Positions 26,714 through 35,958 of a stretch of DNA of 64,000 nucleotides are shown here, in pieces. Under the pieces are notes generated by a model that saw only the letters and a program-made list of their open reading frames with translations, was not told the origin of the DNA and did no database searches. Positions within the stretch are counted from its first letter, which is position 1. Each line of letters opens with the position of its first letter. The position numbers and the translations under genes are program-made. Source of the DNA: Cohnella terricola (lineage in GTDB: Bacteria; Bacillota; Bacilli; Paenibacillales; Paenibacillaceae); the NCBI RefSeq assembly GCF_007786475.1, contig NZ_VNJJ01000005.1, positions 186,001 through 250,000 on the forward strand, read 5' to 3'.

Positions 26714-27712
26714 ATGAACATTACAGACATTCAACTTCTCGTAATCGTGGCGCTTGTTGTCGTCGCGGGTTCGGTATTCTTGAGCTTCTTCCCTTTTATG
26801 CTGTGGATATCGGCGCTCGCGGCAGGCGTGAGAATCGGCATTATTACGCTCGTGGCCATGAGATTGCGGAGAGTCGTTCCTAGCCGGATCGTCAATCCGT
26901 TGATCAAAGCGACCAAAGCAGGTCTAGGTTTGAATATTAACCAGTTGGAAAGCCATTACTTGGCCGGGGGTAACGTCGACCGTGTCGTCAATGCATTGAT
27001 CGCCGCTCAACGGGCGGACATTCCACTCGTCTTCGAACGGGCTGCGGCAATCGATCTGGCGGGACGCGACGTGCTTCAAGCGGTACAGATGAGTGTTAAT
27101 CCGAAAGTTATCGAAACGCCGGTCGTATCCGCCGTAGCGAAGAACGGGATTGAAGTTAAAGTCAGAGCCCGGGTTACGGTGCGCGCCAACATCGACCGTC
27201 TGGTCGGGGGAGCCGGCGAAGAAACCGTATTAGCACGTGTTGCCGAAGGCATCGTCAGTACGAACGGCGCGTCCGAGTCGCACAAAGACGTGCTGGAGCA
27301 TCCGGATTTGATTTCCAAGACGGTTTTAGGCAAAGGCTTGGACGCAGGTACCGCTTTCGAGATTCTTTCGATCGATATCGCGGACGTCGACGTCGGCAAG
27401 AACATCGGCGCTCATCTACAGACGGAGCAGGCGGAAGCCGACAAACGGATCGCCCAGGCGAAAGCGGAAGAACGCCGCGCCATGGCCGTCGCCCACGAGC
27501 AGGAGATGAAGGCGAAAGTCGTTGAGATGCAGGCGAAAGTCGTCGAAGCCGAATCGGAAGTGCCGCTTGCGATGGCAAACGCGCTTAAGTCCGGCAATCT
27601 CGGCGTTATGGATTACATGAACTTGAAAAATATCGAAGCCGACACCCGGATGAGAGGATCCATCGGCAACCAGAGCGACCCGCACGGCGGAGACGGAACG
27701 CGTAAACCGTAA
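26714..27712 (+). CDS. floA: Flotillin-like protein FloA
   Basis: A 332-residue membrane scaffold protein of functional membrane microdomains. A hydrophobic hairpin at about residues 5-40 inserts into the inner leaflet. The PHB/SPFH-like domain follows ([49 protein letters not shown]), then a Glu/Ala-rich coiled coil (about 235-285, with several EA repeats) that drives oligomerisation. The length matches Bacillus FloA (YqfA). It is preceded by nfeD with 57 bp between, and followed by a proline-rich membrane protein, which together form one likely transcript. Confidence 0.96.
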   Translation: MNITDIQLLVIVALVVVAGSVFLSFFPFMLWISALAAGVRIGIITLVAMRLRRVVPSRIVNPLIKATKAGLGLNINQLESHYLAGGNVDRVVNALIAAQRADIPLVFERAAAIDLAGRDVLQAVQMSVNPKVIETPVVSAVAKNGIEVKVRARVTVRANIDRLVGGAGEETVLARVAEGIVSTNGASESHKDVLEHPDLISKTVLGKGLDAGTAFEILSIDIADVDVGKNIGAHLQTEQAEADKRIAQAKAEERRAMAVAHEQEMKAKVVEMQAKVVEAESEVPLAMANALKSGNLGVMDYMNLKNIEADTRMRGSIGNQSDPHGGDGTRKP

Positions 27713-27749
27713 GGTGTGCGAATAGACCGATCTTAAAGGGGGGACAACC

Positions 27750-28211
27750 ATGGAAGAGCTCCTATCGTTCCTGTCGCGCAACTTTTATATCGTTTTTATC
27801 ATCATCGGGCTCCTTTATTCGATGTTTTTCCGCAAATCCCCGATCGAGAAACGGCCACCCAATCGGATGCCGGATTTCGGGGGAGAGGGACAGCAGCGTC
27901 ATCCGGAGAGGCCAGAACGGCCTCGGATGGGACACGCTCCCGAAGTCTCTTGGCCGGGTTCCGAAGAAGTGGAAAGTCCGGAGCCCGAACGGCCCATTGC
28001 GGTAAAAGTTCGCGTTCAGTCTAAACCGGAGCCCAAGAAGGCTGCCACGCCAGTCGCAGCGCAAAGCAGCTTGGCCGCACCGGCGACCCTAGAGCAGCCT
28101 CAGGGATCATCCGAGGCTTCGTTGAATCTTACCGCAGTCGATATGCGCCGCGCGGTCATTTGGTCAGAAATATTAGGCCCTCCGAGGGCCAAGCGCCCTT
28201 ACCGGCGCTAA
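27750..28211 (+). CDS. Hypothetical membrane-anchored proline-rich protein
   Basis: A 153-residue protein with an N-terminal membrane helix (FYIVFIIIGLLYSMFF near residues 12-27). A long disordered Pro/Glu/Arg/Ala-rich linker follows, then a conserved-looking C-terminal patch, VDMRRAVIWSEILGPPRAKR. The tail patch is the most likely functional part. The position, right after floA, is that of Bacillus yqfB, but I do not see similarity that justifies the name. It shares the nfeD-floA transcript and is followed by a strong terminator. Confidence 0.75.
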   Translation: MEELLSFLSRNFYIVFIIIGLLYSMFFRKSPIEKRPPNRMPDFGGEGQQRHPERPERPRMGHAPEVSWPGSEEVESPEPERPIAVKVRVQSKPEPKKAATPVAAQSSLAAPATLEQPQGSSEASLNLTAVDMRRAVIWSEILGPPRAKRPYRR

Positions 28212-28224
28212 TATCGAAGTAACG

Positions 28225-28255
28225 AAAAAAGCAGGCCCGCGGGGCTTGCTTTTTT
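28225..28255. terminator. Bidirectional terminator after the nfeD-floA unit
   Basis: AAAAAAGCAGGCCC faces GGGGCTTGCTTTTTT around a GC-rich tip, giving A-run and T-run flanks on both sides. It could stop transcripts from either strand and isolates the 51-bp repeat array that follows. Confidence 0.85.
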
Positions 28256-28282
28256 CGTCAGTTCACGATTTTGCTCCAGCGA

Positions 28283-28625
28283 CCCAGAATAGCACGATTA
28301 TATCGAGCAACTTCCCCGCATAGACGCCGCTGTCCCAGAATAGCACGAATAAATCGAGCAACTTCCCCGTATCCCCTCCGTGGTCCCAGAATAGAACGAA
28401 TATATCGAGCAACTCCCCCGTATCCCCGCCGCGGTCCCAGAATAGCACGAATATATCGAGCAACTCCCCCGTATCCCCGCCGCGGTCCCAGAATAGCACG
28501 AATTTATCGAGCTACTCCCCCGTATCTCTGCCGAGGTCCCAGAATAGCACGATTAAATCGAGCAACTCCTCCGTATCCCCGCCGTGGTCCTAGAGTTGCA
28601 CGAATACATCGAGCAACTCCCCCGC
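28283..28625. repeat. Seven-copy tandem repeat with exact 51-bp period
   Basis: Copies begin at 28283, 28334, 28385, 28436, 28487, 28538 and 28589, each opening CCCAGAATAGCACGA (the last is degenerate). They continue through a CGAGCAACTCCCC segment and a GTATCCCCGCCGCGGT segment. The period is constant at 51 bp, so all six frames run through the array without forced stops. That produces artificial 17-residue peptide repeats on both strands (RPRIARIYRATPPYPRRG-like on +, LFWDRGGDTGELLDIFV-like on -). There are no spacers, no ribosome site for either frame, and no known family. Read on the minus strand each unit contains GGGGATAC. Confidence 0.92.
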
Positions 28626-28640
28626 TCGGACGGCATCGCT

Positions 28641-28669
28641 TCATAAAGGGAGACTCCGGTGCATATGTT
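28641..28669 (+). promoter_or_regulatory. Candidate sigma-E (mother-cell) promoter of yqfC-yqfD
   Basis: TCATAAA at 28641-28647 and CATATGTT at 28662-28669, spaced 14 bp, fit the sigma-E pattern (ATA in the -35 box, CATAnnnT in the -10 box). This agrees with the known sporulation control of yqfC-yqfD in Bacillus. It also places transcription start downstream of the repeat array, about 20 bp before the yqfC ATG. Confidence 0.55.
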
Positions 28670-28696
28670 TTACGGTATAGGAGGGAGGACCGCCTA

Positions 28697-28993
28697 ATGA
28701 TGCGTGTAAGTCGGAAGCTGCGCAAATGGACCGCGACGATTCTCGACCTGCCGCAGGATGTGGCGCTGGACTTGCCGCGCATTACGATGATCGGGGGCCT
28801 TCAGTTAACGGTAGAAAATCATCGCGGCATTCTTCACTTTTCTCCGGAAAGTCTTAGATTGGCTATGGACAACGGAGAAATGGAAGTTACGGGGCGCGAT
28901 TTGGTCATTCGCAACATCGGCACGGAGGAAGTATTCGTCGAAGGGCAAATCATGGGCGTTCAACTGCACGTCAAAGGGAAAACGCCCGGCTGA
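28697..28993 (+). CDS. yqfC: Sporulation protein YqfC
   Basis: A 98-residue member of the YabP/YqfC family of sporulation proteins, made in the mother cell in Bacillus. The core is RKLRKWTATILDLPQDVALD, then ITMIGGLQLTVENHRGILHF and a C-terminal IRNIGTEEVFVEGQI segment. The frame is open upstream through the 51-bp repeat, but ATG 28697 is supported by GGAGGGAGG nine bases before it, by homologue length, and by the sigma-E-like promoter. It is followed by yqfD in the same orientation, the conserved order. Confidence 0.92.
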   Translation: MMRVSRKLRKWTATILDLPQDVALDLPRITMIGGLQLTVENHRGILHFSPESLRLAMDNGEMEVTGRDLVIRNIGTEEVFVEGQIMGVQLHVKGKTPG

Positions 28994-29065
28994 TGCGTTC
29001 CTCACGCTCGTGAAGAACGGGCTGCTGATGCGCAGGACAAGCTTTAAGCCTGGAGGGGAGCAAGG

Positions 29066-30244
29066 ATGAGGGCAAATTGGGTCGCTTATGCGCGCGGTTA
29101 CGTATGGGTCAAGCTGATCGGCAAACAATCCGAAGCGTTCGTGAACGCGGCGACGAGAGAGCGGATCGAATTATGGGATATTTCTTTCGGACGGGCTGGC
29201 GAACTGACTTTCGGGGTATCCATTCCGGACTTTTTCCGGCTTCGTCCGATCCTTCGCCAGCATGGATGCAGAACTCGCATCATTTCCCGGCATGGATTGC
29301 CGTTTCGTATGGCGCGCTTATCGCGCCGGAAAACGTTCGCCGCGGGTATGCTCGGCTTTGTGCTAATTCTATTTATTTTATCGTCGCTGATTTGGGACGT
29401 GAGAATAGAAGGGAGTTCGGCGATTCCGGAAGAAAAAATTTTACAAGCAGCAAAGGCGGAAGGCATTTACGATTACCAGTGGTCGTTTCGGCTCGGGAAC
29501 GCCGCGACTTTATCGCAGCGACTGGCGCAGAGGCTGCCTGAAGCGGCTTGGGTCGGTGTGGAGAAAAAGGGGACGTCGATCAAGATTACGGTCGTCGATT
29601 CGACGAAACCCGAGCAAAAAAAGTTGGAAGGACCGAGGCATCTCGTCGCTAAGACTGACGCGGTGATCACGAAGATCGTCGCGGAGAACGGCCGCCCGAA
29701 GGTGGAACGCAACGACCGTGTGCGCAAAGGAGAAATTCTCATTTCCGGCATTCTGGGCAGCGAGACGGACCAGAAGGCGGTTGTATCGAAAGGCAAGGTG
29801 ATGGGGCTTGTGTGGCACGAGTACCGAATTGCAACACCTCTCGAGACGAAAACGAAAAATTTAACAGGTGAGTCGCAAGAACGCAAATATTTGATTATCG
29901 GGAATCGCGCACTGCAAATTTCCGGCTATGGAAATTCGGCGTTCGATAGCTCAGAAATCCGCACGACCGTCCAGCGCGCGCAGTTGTGGCAAAGGCTACT
30001 GCCGTTCGGAACGATGAAAGAGCATGAGCTGGAAGTCGTCGAGATCGAGAAAATACTGACTCCCGAACAAGCCAAAGAAGCGGGCTTGTCGCAAGCGCGC
30101 GCCGAATTGTTGGCGAAATGCGGCCCGGAGTCGACTATAAAAGCGGAAAACATTTTGCATGAACAAACCGAGAATGGTAAAGTGATGTTAACCGTTCTTT
30201 TTGAAGTGGAACAATCCATTGAGGTCGAACGTCCTATATTCTAG
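29066..30244 (+). CDS. yqfD: Sporulation protein YqfD
   Basis: A 392-residue sporulation membrane protein, required for efficient sporulation in Bacillus; biochemical role unknown. It has an N-terminal cytoplasmic domain (about 1-85), one membrane helix (FVLILFILSSLIWDV near 98-112), and a large extracytoplasmic beta-rich region. That region includes segments such as GVEKKGTSIKITVVDST and ENGRPKVERNDRVRKGEILI, and a YabA/FtsQ-like fold is plausible. The ATG at 29066 follows GGAGGGGAGCAAGG. The yqfC-yqfD-phoH order is conserved. Confidence 0.93.
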   Translation: MRANWVAYARGYVWVKLIGKQSEAFVNAATRERIELWDISFGRAGELTFGVSIPDFFRLRPILRQHGCRTRIISRHGLPFRMARLSRRKTFAAGMLGFVLILFILSSLIWDVRIEGSSAIPEEKILQAAKAEGIYDYQWSFRLGNAATLSQRLAQRLPEAAWVGVEKKGTSIKITVVDSTKPEQKKLEGPRHLVAKTDAVITKIVAENGRPKVERNDRVRKGEILISGILGSETDQKAVVSKGKVMGLVWHEYRIATPLETKTKNLTGESQERKYLIIGNRALQISGYGNSAFDSSEIRTTVQRAQLWQRLLPFGTMKEHELEVVEIEKILTPEQAKEAGLSQARAELLAKCGPESTIKAENILHEQTENGKVMLTVLFEVEQSIEVERPIF

Positions 30245-30273
30245 AAGCGATGAATTAGGGGGAATGAGTTTTT

Positions 30274-31236
30274 TTGACGGAACTGACTCAACATACGACA
30301 ATACCGTTGCGCAACGCAGCCGAGGGGATGGCCCTGTTCGGCCCGCAGGACAAGTTCCTGCGATTAATCGAGAAGGAAACCGTGTCGCTCATTCGTTCGA
30401 GAGACGCTGAAATTTATATTGAAGGTCCCTCCGAGGAAGTCCGATCCCTGCAACAGCTGTTCGAGACATTGATTCAGCTCGTGCAAAGCGGTTTGGAATT
30501 AAATGAAAGAGACGTACGTTACGCGCTCGAGCTTTCGCGCGAGATGAAGGCGGACGAACTGCTATCGCTCTTCAAAGGCGAAATCACGTTGACGTTCCGC
30601 GGCAAGCCGATCATTCCGAAGACGCTGGGGCAGCGCCATTACGTTACGACGATCCGCAAGAAAGATATCGTCTTCGGCATCGGTCCGGCCGGAACGGGCA
30701 AAACCTATTTGGCAGTCATGTGCGCCATCGGGGCGCTGAAGGAAGGGAAAGTAAAGCGCATACTACTGACAAGACCCGCAGTAGAGGCCGGGGAGAATCT
30801 CGGATTTCTGCCTGGCGATTTGCAAGAGAAGGTCGACCCCTACTTGCGTCCGTTATACGACGCTCTTAACGACGCTCTCGGCCTGGAAGGCGTGGCGAAA
30901 GCGATGGAGCGCGGACAGATCGAGGTCGCGCCGCTCGCTTACATGAGAGGGCGGACGCTGGACGATTCTTTCGTTATTCTGGACGAAGCGCAGAATACGA
31001 CGCCGGAACAGATGAAGATGTTCCTGACGCGGCTCGGTTTCGGATCGCGTATGGTCATTACCGGAGACGTCACCCAGATCGACTTGCCTAAAGGCAAGAA
31101 ATCCGGTTTGAACGAGGCGGAGCGCATCCTGCGCGACATCGAAGAAATCGGCATGGTCTACTTCACCGATCAGGATGTCGTGAGACACGCTCTCGTGCAG
31201 AAAATCATACAAGCCTACAACGCAGACAGCGAATAA
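30274..31236 (+). CDS. phoH: PhoH family ATPase (PhoL-type)
   Basis: A 320-residue cytosolic ATPase of the PhoH family. An N-terminal KH-like/RNA-binding region occupies about residues 1-110. The helicase-like P-loop domain follows, with Walker A GPAGTGKTYLAV near 139-150 and Walker B FVILDEAQNTTP near 232-243, then TGDVTQIDLP. PhoH proteins are linked to RNA processing and ribosome maturation together with YbeY, encoded two genes downstream. The TTG start at 30274 follows TAGGGGGAATGAG. A second PhoH-domain gene with a PIN domain is at 62081. Confidence 0.94.
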   Translation: MTELTQHTTIPLRNAAEGMALFGPQDKFLRLIEKETVSLIRSRDAEIYIEGPSEEVRSLQQLFETLIQLVQSGLELNERDVRYALELSREMKADELLSLFKGEITLTFRGKPIIPKTLGQRHYVTTIRKKDIVFGIGPAGTGKTYLAVMCAIGALKEGKVKRILLTRPAVEAGENLGFLPGDLQEKVDPYLRPLYDALNDALGLEGVAKAMERGQIEVAPLAYMRGRTLDDSFVILDEAQNTTPEQMKMFLTRLGFGSRMVITGDVTQIDLPKGKKSGLNEAERILRDIEEIGMVYFTDQDVVRHALVQKIIQAYNADSE

Positions 31237-31261
31237 TAACCCTAAGGGAGGGGAGAGCCGG

Positions 31262-33526
31262 ATGAGTCGGAAAAACAGCGGCCAGCCTAGCAATCCGCTT
31301 ACCTTGTCTGGGGCAGCGGCAGGATGGAAGAACAGCGCGGCGATGCGCTGGTTCCTGCTCCTGCTTTTTGTGTTTTTGTTTTATTTCAGCCTTGCGCCCA
31401 GGCTCGTGCCGGAAACTTACAATATTACGTTAAACGGCAAAGCGGACAAAGATATCAAAGCGCCCCGCCAGGAACTTGACGAGAAGGCGACGCTGCAGGC
31501 GCAAGAGGAAGCGGCGGAGAAGGTCTCCGATATTTATTCCATCGTGCCCCTAAGGAACGAGGTGCTCGTAAACGAGCTATTCGCGAGAATCGAGGAACTG
31601 AACTCGGACGATCAGATTACGGAAGCCGACAGGGTCGAGATTTTCCGCAGGGTGATTCCCGAACGCGTCGACCAGTATGTCACCAACTTCGTGATGACCA
31701 ACCGAGGATCGGAAGCGTATTCCACCGATCTGCTCACGGAGATGCAGCGCGTCGTGAACGCGCAGAAATACTCGATTCCGGAAGAGACGTTCTATAAAAT
31801 TCCGCGCATGACGACGGAGCAACTGCAAGAAATGAGGGCGGTCGGTCGCGACGTCGTGCGCAAGCTGACCAGCGAGCCGCTGACGCAAGCCGAGACGGCC
31901 CGCACGAAAGTGGCGGAGCTCGTGAATGCAAGCTCGTTGTCTCAGAAGACGGAGCGGGAGATCGTACAGGAGCTGGCCCGTCTGGCGATTATGCCGAACA
32001 AGTTTTTCGACAAAAAAGCGACCGAAAACGCGAAGGTCGAAGCGAAGCAAAATACGCCTTCCGTGCAGATCAAGCAGGGAGACGTCGTCGTCAAAGCCGG
32101 GCAGGTCATTACGGAAAGCCTGTACGAGAAGTTGGATTCCCTGGGCCTACTGCAGCAACGGAAAAACTATATGCCGCAGCTTGGCGTTCTGCTGTTCTCG
32201 GTTCTCTTCACTTTGGCGCTATACGGCTACGGCGAATTGACGTCGGCCGCAACCGCGCAGAAAAGAACGAACGCCCATTGGGTGATGATGCTGTTGATTT
32301 TCGCCCTGAACATCGTCCTGATGCATCTAGTCGCGCTGACTTACAGCGAGGAATGGCCTTTCGTCGGTTTCGTTGCCCCGGTAGCGATGGGCAGCATGCT
32401 AGTGACACTGCTCATCGATATGCATTTGGGGCTAGTCAGCTCGTTTTTGTTCACGCTGCTCGCCAGCATAATCCTGAACGTCACGCAGGAGCATGTATTC
32501 GATTTCCGGTACGGCTTCGTTGCCGCCGTCGTGTCCTTTACGGCCGTGCTCGCGATTCATCGAGCAAGCCAGCGGTCATCGATCCTGAAGGCGGGAATTA
32601 TGGTCAGCCTGTTCGGCTCTGTAGCCGTGCTCGCCCTGATGCTCGTCAATCCGGAGCCCAGCCGTATGCAGTTGATCCAATCCGTCATTTTCACGCTGTC
32701 AAGCGGTTTGCTGACGGCCGTGCTTGTCATCGGACTAATGCCTTTCTTCGAATTGACGTTCGGTATCCTGTCCGCGCTTAAGCTCGTTGAATTGTCTAAT
32801 CCGAACCATCCGCTGCTGCGCAAGCTGCTGACGGAAACGCCGGGCACGTACCATCACAGCCTGATGGTCGGCAATCTGTCGGAAGCCGCGGCCGAGTCCG
32901 TCGGGGCGAACGGGCTGCTCTGCCGGGTAGGTTCGTTCTATCACGACGTCGGCAAGACGAAACGACCGCTCTATTTTATCGAGAACCAGAACGCTTCCGG
33001 CAACCCGCACGACAAGCTGGATCCGAAAGTGAGCGCATCGATCATTATCGCCCATGCGAAGGACGGCGCGGAGATGCTTAAGGCGCACAAGCTCCCTAAG
33101 CCGATCCGGGATATCGCCGAACAGCATCACGGCTCTACTTTCTTGAAATATTTTTATTACAAGGCGGTTAAGCAGGCGCAGGAACAAGGCGCGGAGGTCG
33201 ACTTTACCGAAGACGATTACCGTTATTCGGGGCCGAAGGCGCAATCGAAAGAGGCGGCGATCGTCGGCATCGCGGATTGCGTGGAAGCGGCCGTACGTTC
33301 GCTGAACCATCCGAAGGTCGAACAGATCGAAGCGATGATTGCCAAGATCATCAAAGATCGGCTGGACGATCAGCAATTCAACGAATGCGACCTAACGATG
33401 AAGGAACTCGACAAAATCGCGGAAACGCTGAAGGAAGCGGTCATCGGCATGTTCCACTCGCGGATCGAATATCCGGATGATAAAGAGTTGAAAAAAATGA
33501 AGGAAGCAAAGGAGAATCAAGCATGA
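31262..33526 (+). CDS. pgpH: Cyclic-di-AMP phosphodiesterase PgpH (7TM-HD family)
   Basis: A 754-residue membrane phosphodiesterase that hydrolyses c-di-AMP. One N-terminal membrane helix (WFLLLLFVFLFYFSLA near 31-46) is followed by a long extracytoplasmic 7TM-HDED domain (about 60-295) and seven membrane helices (about 300-490). The cytoplasmic HD domain contains YHHSLMVGNLSEAA near 530, SFYHDVGKTKRP near 560 and an IAEQHHGST segment. All expected metal-binding His/Asp motifs are present. ATG 31262 follows AAGGGAGGGGAGAGCC. Its stop overlaps the ybeY start by four bases (ATGA). Confidence 0.94.
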   Translation: MSRKNSGQPSNPLTLSGAAAGWKNSAAMRWFLLLLFVFLFYFSLAPRLVPETYNITLNGKADKDIKAPRQELDEKATLQAQEEAAEKVSDIYSIVPLRNEVLVNELFARIEELNSDDQITEADRVEIFRRVIPERVDQYVTNFVMTNRGSEAYSTDLLTEMQRVVNAQKYSIPEETFYKIPRMTTEQLQEMRAVGRDVVRKLTSEPLTQAETARTKVAELVNASSLSQKTEREIVQELARLAIMPNKFFDKKATENAKVEAKQNTPSVQIKQGDVVVKAGQVITESLYEKLDSLGLLQQRKNYMPQLGVLLFSVLFTLALYGYGELTSAATAQKRTNAHWVMMLLIFALNIVLMHLVALTYSEEWPFVGFVAPVAMGSMLVTLLIDMHLGLVSSFLFTLLASIILNVTQEHVFDFRYGFVAAVVSFTAVLAIHRASQRSSILKAGIMVSLFGSVAVLALMLVNPEPSRMQLIQSVIFTLSSGLLTAVLVIGLMPFFELTFGILSALKLVELSNPNHPLLRKLLTETPGTYHHSLMVGNLSEAAAESVGANGLLCRVGSFYHDVGKTKRPLYFIENQNASGNPHDKLDPKVSASIIIAHAKDGAEMLKAHKLPKPIRDIAEQHHGSTFLKYFYYKAVKQAQEQGAEVDFTEDDYRYSGPKAQSKEAAIVGIADCVEAAVRSLNHPKVEQIEAMIAKIIKDRLDDQQFNECDLTMKELDKIAETLKEAVIGMFHSRIEYPDDKELKKMKEAKENQA

Positions 33527-34059
33527 CTTTGAGCTTGGAATGGATCGACGAGCGTGAAGGCGGAGCCGGCGAACGCGAAGAAAAATGGATGGACCTGCTC
33601 GAGAAGCTGCTTCGCGTCGCAGGGGAGAAAGAAGACGTGAAGCGCGGGATCGTAACATTGACGCTGACCGACGACGAAGGCATTCGCGAGCTGAATCGCC
33701 AGTATCGCGGGCTGGACAAGCCGACCGACGTGCTTAGCTTCTCGATGATCGAAGGCGAACAGGCGGATATTCATTACGAGGACGAATACGAATCGTCGGA
33801 AGAAGGCGCAGACGATTGGCGCGACGAAGACCAAGCGGGCGATCCGTTCTCCGATATGCTCGGCGATATCGTCATTTCCGTACCTCGAGCGGAGGCGCAA
33901 GCCGAAGAATACGGCCATAGCTTCGAGCGCGAACTGGGCTTTCTGTTCGTGCACGGTTTTCTTCATCTGCTCGGCTACGATCACGGGGACGAGGAGCAGG
34001 AGCGGGCAATGTTCGCCAAGCAAGAGGAAGTGCTGCTAGAGGCGGGTCTCACCCGGTGA
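33523..34059 (+). CDS. ybeY: Endoribonuclease YbeY
   Basis: A 178-residue zinc-dependent endoribonuclease involved in 16S rRNA 3'-end maturation and ribosome quality control. The metal-binding motif HGFLHLLGYDHGD is near residues 146-158 and GDIVISV precedes it. A strongly acidic, tyrosine-containing insert of about 30 residues (EGEQADIHYEDEYESSEE...) lies between the LDKPTDVLSF segment and the GDIVIS strand, making it longer than the usual roughly 160 residues. It is translationally coupled to pgpH upstream and to the diacylglycerol kinase gene downstream (GTGA overlap). Confidence 0.94.
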   Translation: MTLSLEWIDEREGGAGEREEKWMDLLEKLLRVAGEKEDVKRGIVTLTLTDDEGIRELNRQYRGLDKPTDVLSFSMIEGEQADIHYEDEYESSEEGADDWRDEDQAGDPFSDMLGDIVISVPRAEAQAEEYGHSFERELGFLFVHGFLHLLGYDHGDEEQERAMFAKQEEVLLEAGLTR

Positions 34060-34430
34060 GCGGCTGGCGTTCGCGCGAGATCCGTTCGTTCCGCAGCGCG
34101 TGTGCGGGAATCGCGGAAACGTTGCGAGGCGAACGCCATATGCGATTTCACTTGGTTTCCGCTTGTATCGTAGCCGTTCTGGCAATCTGGCTGAGGATTC
34201 CGCGATCGGACATATTATGGCTGCTGCTAGCTATTGCGTTCGTCTTTACGGCGGAACTGATCAATACTGCGATCGAACGGACGGTAGACCGGATTTCATC
34301 CGACATTCATCCGCTCGCGAAAGCGGCGAAAGATGCTGCGGCAGGCGCCGTTCTAGTCGCCGTGATTTTCGCGGCGGCGGTAGGCGCGATCGTGATTGGT
34401 CCGCCATTATGGAGAGTTTGTTTTCAGTAG
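34056..34430 (+). CDS. dgkA: Diacylglycerol/undecaprenol kinase family protein
   Basis: A 124-residue integral membrane kinase with three helices. The catalytic and Mg-binding segment FVFTAELINTAIERTVDRIS near 67-86 and the following HPLAKAAKDAAAGAVL near 89-104 match DgkA. In Gram-positive bacteria this family phosphorylates undecaprenol, recycling the lipid carrier for wall synthesis. The GTG start overlaps the ybeY stop. The ybeY-dgkA-cdd-era order is conserved across Bacillales. Confidence 0.92.
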   Translation: MSGWRSREIRSFRSACAGIAETLRGERHMRFHLVSACIVAVLAIWLRIPRSDILWLLLAIAFVFTAELINTAIERTVDRISSDIHPLAKAAKDAAAGAVLVAVIFAAAVGAIVIGPPLWRVCFQ

Positions 34431-34488
34431 GTTGAACAAGGGAACTTCAGGGAATAGCCCGATGCAATGGAGAAAAGGAATGGTGTTC

Positions 34489-34914
34489 ATGGAATTCAAC
34501 GGACTATCCGCAACGATCGAGCAATTGGTGGAAGAAGCGAAGCAAGCCCGTTCGCGAGCGTACGTCCCGTATTCCGGCTTTGCCGTCGGAGCGGTAGCCA
34601 TAGATGCCCAAGGCCGCATGCACCACGGCTGCAACGTAGAGAACGCGGCTTACGGGCCGACGAACTGCGCGGAGCGCACCGCGTTGTTTCGCGCGATCGC
34701 GGACGGGTGCGAAGCGGGAGAATTTCAAGCCATCGCCGTTGTCGCCGAGACGGATTTGCCGGTTTCGCCTTGCGGCGTCTGCAGGCAGGTGCTCGCGGAG
34801 CTATGCGGACCGGACATGCCGGTTATTTTGGCCAATATGCAAGGAGAAACGCGCGTGACGACCGTATCGGAGCTGCTTCCGGGCGCGTTTACGTCGCGCG
34901 ATTTGAACAAATGA
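34489..34914 (+). CDS. cdd: Cytidine deaminase
   Basis: A 141-residue homotetramer-type cytidine deaminase for pyrimidine salvage, converting (deoxy)cytidine to (deoxy)uridine. The zinc site is complete: NVENAAYGPTNCAERTAL carries the first Cys and catalytic Glu (near residues 49-66), and PCGVCRQVLAEL the other two Cys (near 91-102). ATG 34489 is preferred, with AAAAGGA upstream; ATG 34480 and further upstream in-frame codons are poorer. It lies between dgkA and era, as in Bacillus. Confidence 0.95.
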   Translation: MEFNGLSATIEQLVEEAKQARSRAYVPYSGFAVGAVAIDAQGRMHHGCNVENAAYGPTNCAERTALFRAIADGCEAGEFQAIAVVAETDLPVSPCGVCRQVLAELCGPDMPVILANMQGETRVTTVSELLPGAFTSRDLNK

Positions 34915-34937
34915 GCGTAACACAAGGAGATTAACGC

Positions 34938-35840
34938 ATGCAGAAAAAAGGCTTCAAATCCGGCTTCGTGGCCATCGTAGGCCGCCCGAACGTGGGCAAG
35001 TCGACGCTCATGAACCAGGTCATCGGACAGAAGATCGCGATTATGTCCGACAAGCCGCAGACGACGCGCAACAAAATACACGGCGTATATACGACGGATG
35101 ACGTGCAGATCGTGTTCTTGGACACGCCGGGTATCCATAAGCCGAATTCCAAGCTGGGCAATTATATGGTCAGAGCCGCTGAGAGCGCCTTTAACGAAGT
35201 GGACGCGATTCTGTTTTTGACCGACGTGACGGAAGCAATCGGCGGAGGAGACCGCTACATCATCGAGCAGTTAAAGAAAGTCAAAGAAACGCCGGTATTT
35301 TTAGTGCTCAACAAAATCGACAAGATTCATCCGGACGAGATGCTTCCGGTCATCGATAAATTCCGCAAAACAATGGATTTTACCGAGATCGTGCCGGTAT
35401 CCGCGCTTCACGGCAATAATGTCAACTCGCTGCTCGAACAAGTGTCCAAATATTTGGGCGAAGGTCCGATGTATTACCCGGCCGACCAGATTACCGATCA
35501 TCCGGAACAGTTCGTCTGTGCTGAGTTGATTCGCGAGAAACTGCTGCAATTGACCAGAGAAGAAATTCCGCATTCCATCGCAGTCGAGATCGAGAGCATG
35601 AGCGTCGGGGACAACGGGCTTGTCAGCATCGGGGCCGTCATCTACGTCGAACGGGATTCCCAGAAGGGAATTATTATTGGCAAAAACGGAGGCCTGCTTA
35701 AGGAAGTTGGCAAGTTGGCCCGACTGGATATGGAACGGCTGCTAGGTTCGAAAATATTCCTTGAACTTTGGGTGAAAGTAAATAAAGATTGGCGCAACCG
35801 GGAGTCGATCCTGAAAACGCTCGGTTACCGGGAAGATTAG
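34938..35840 (+). CDS. era: GTPase Era
   Basis: A 300-residue essential GTPase that binds the 3' end of 16S rRNA during 30S assembly. G1 is GRPNVGKST near residues 15-23, G3 DTPGIHKP near 62-69, and G4 NKID near 124-127. The C-terminal KH domain (about 205-290) contains the [15 protein letters not shown] loop. ATG 34938 has CAAGGAGATT upstream. A non-coding stretch of 118 bp separates it from yqzL. Confidence 0.97.
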   Translation: MQKKGFKSGFVAIVGRPNVGKSTLMNQVIGQKIAIMSDKPQTTRNKIHGVYTTDDVQIVFLDTPGIHKPNSKLGNYMVRAAESAFNEVDAILFLTDVTEAIGGGDRYIIEQLKKVKETPVFLVLNKIDKIHPDEMLPVIDKFRKTMDFTEIVPVSALHGNNVNSLLEQVSKYLGEGPMYYPADQITDHPEQFVCAELIREKLLQLTREEIPHSIAVEIESMSVGDNGLVSIGAVIYVERDSQKGIIIGKNGGLLKEVGKLARLDMERLLGSKIFLELWVKVNKDWRNRESILKTLGYRED

Positions 35841-35958
35841 GTTAAGAGCAATTGCGCCATACCGGTGTACAAAATGTGTCAGGCATACAGCTTCGGTTCC
35901 CGTGACATGCTAACTCTCGAAGGTGCAATTCATTTTCGCCCGGAGAGGATGAGGCGCT

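Noticed and set aside
28271..28696. Large repeat protein fused to YqfC
   Set aside because: No ribosome site before the repeat frame; a good one plus a sigma-E-like promoter occur just before ATG 28697; the open frame is an effect of the 51-bp period.
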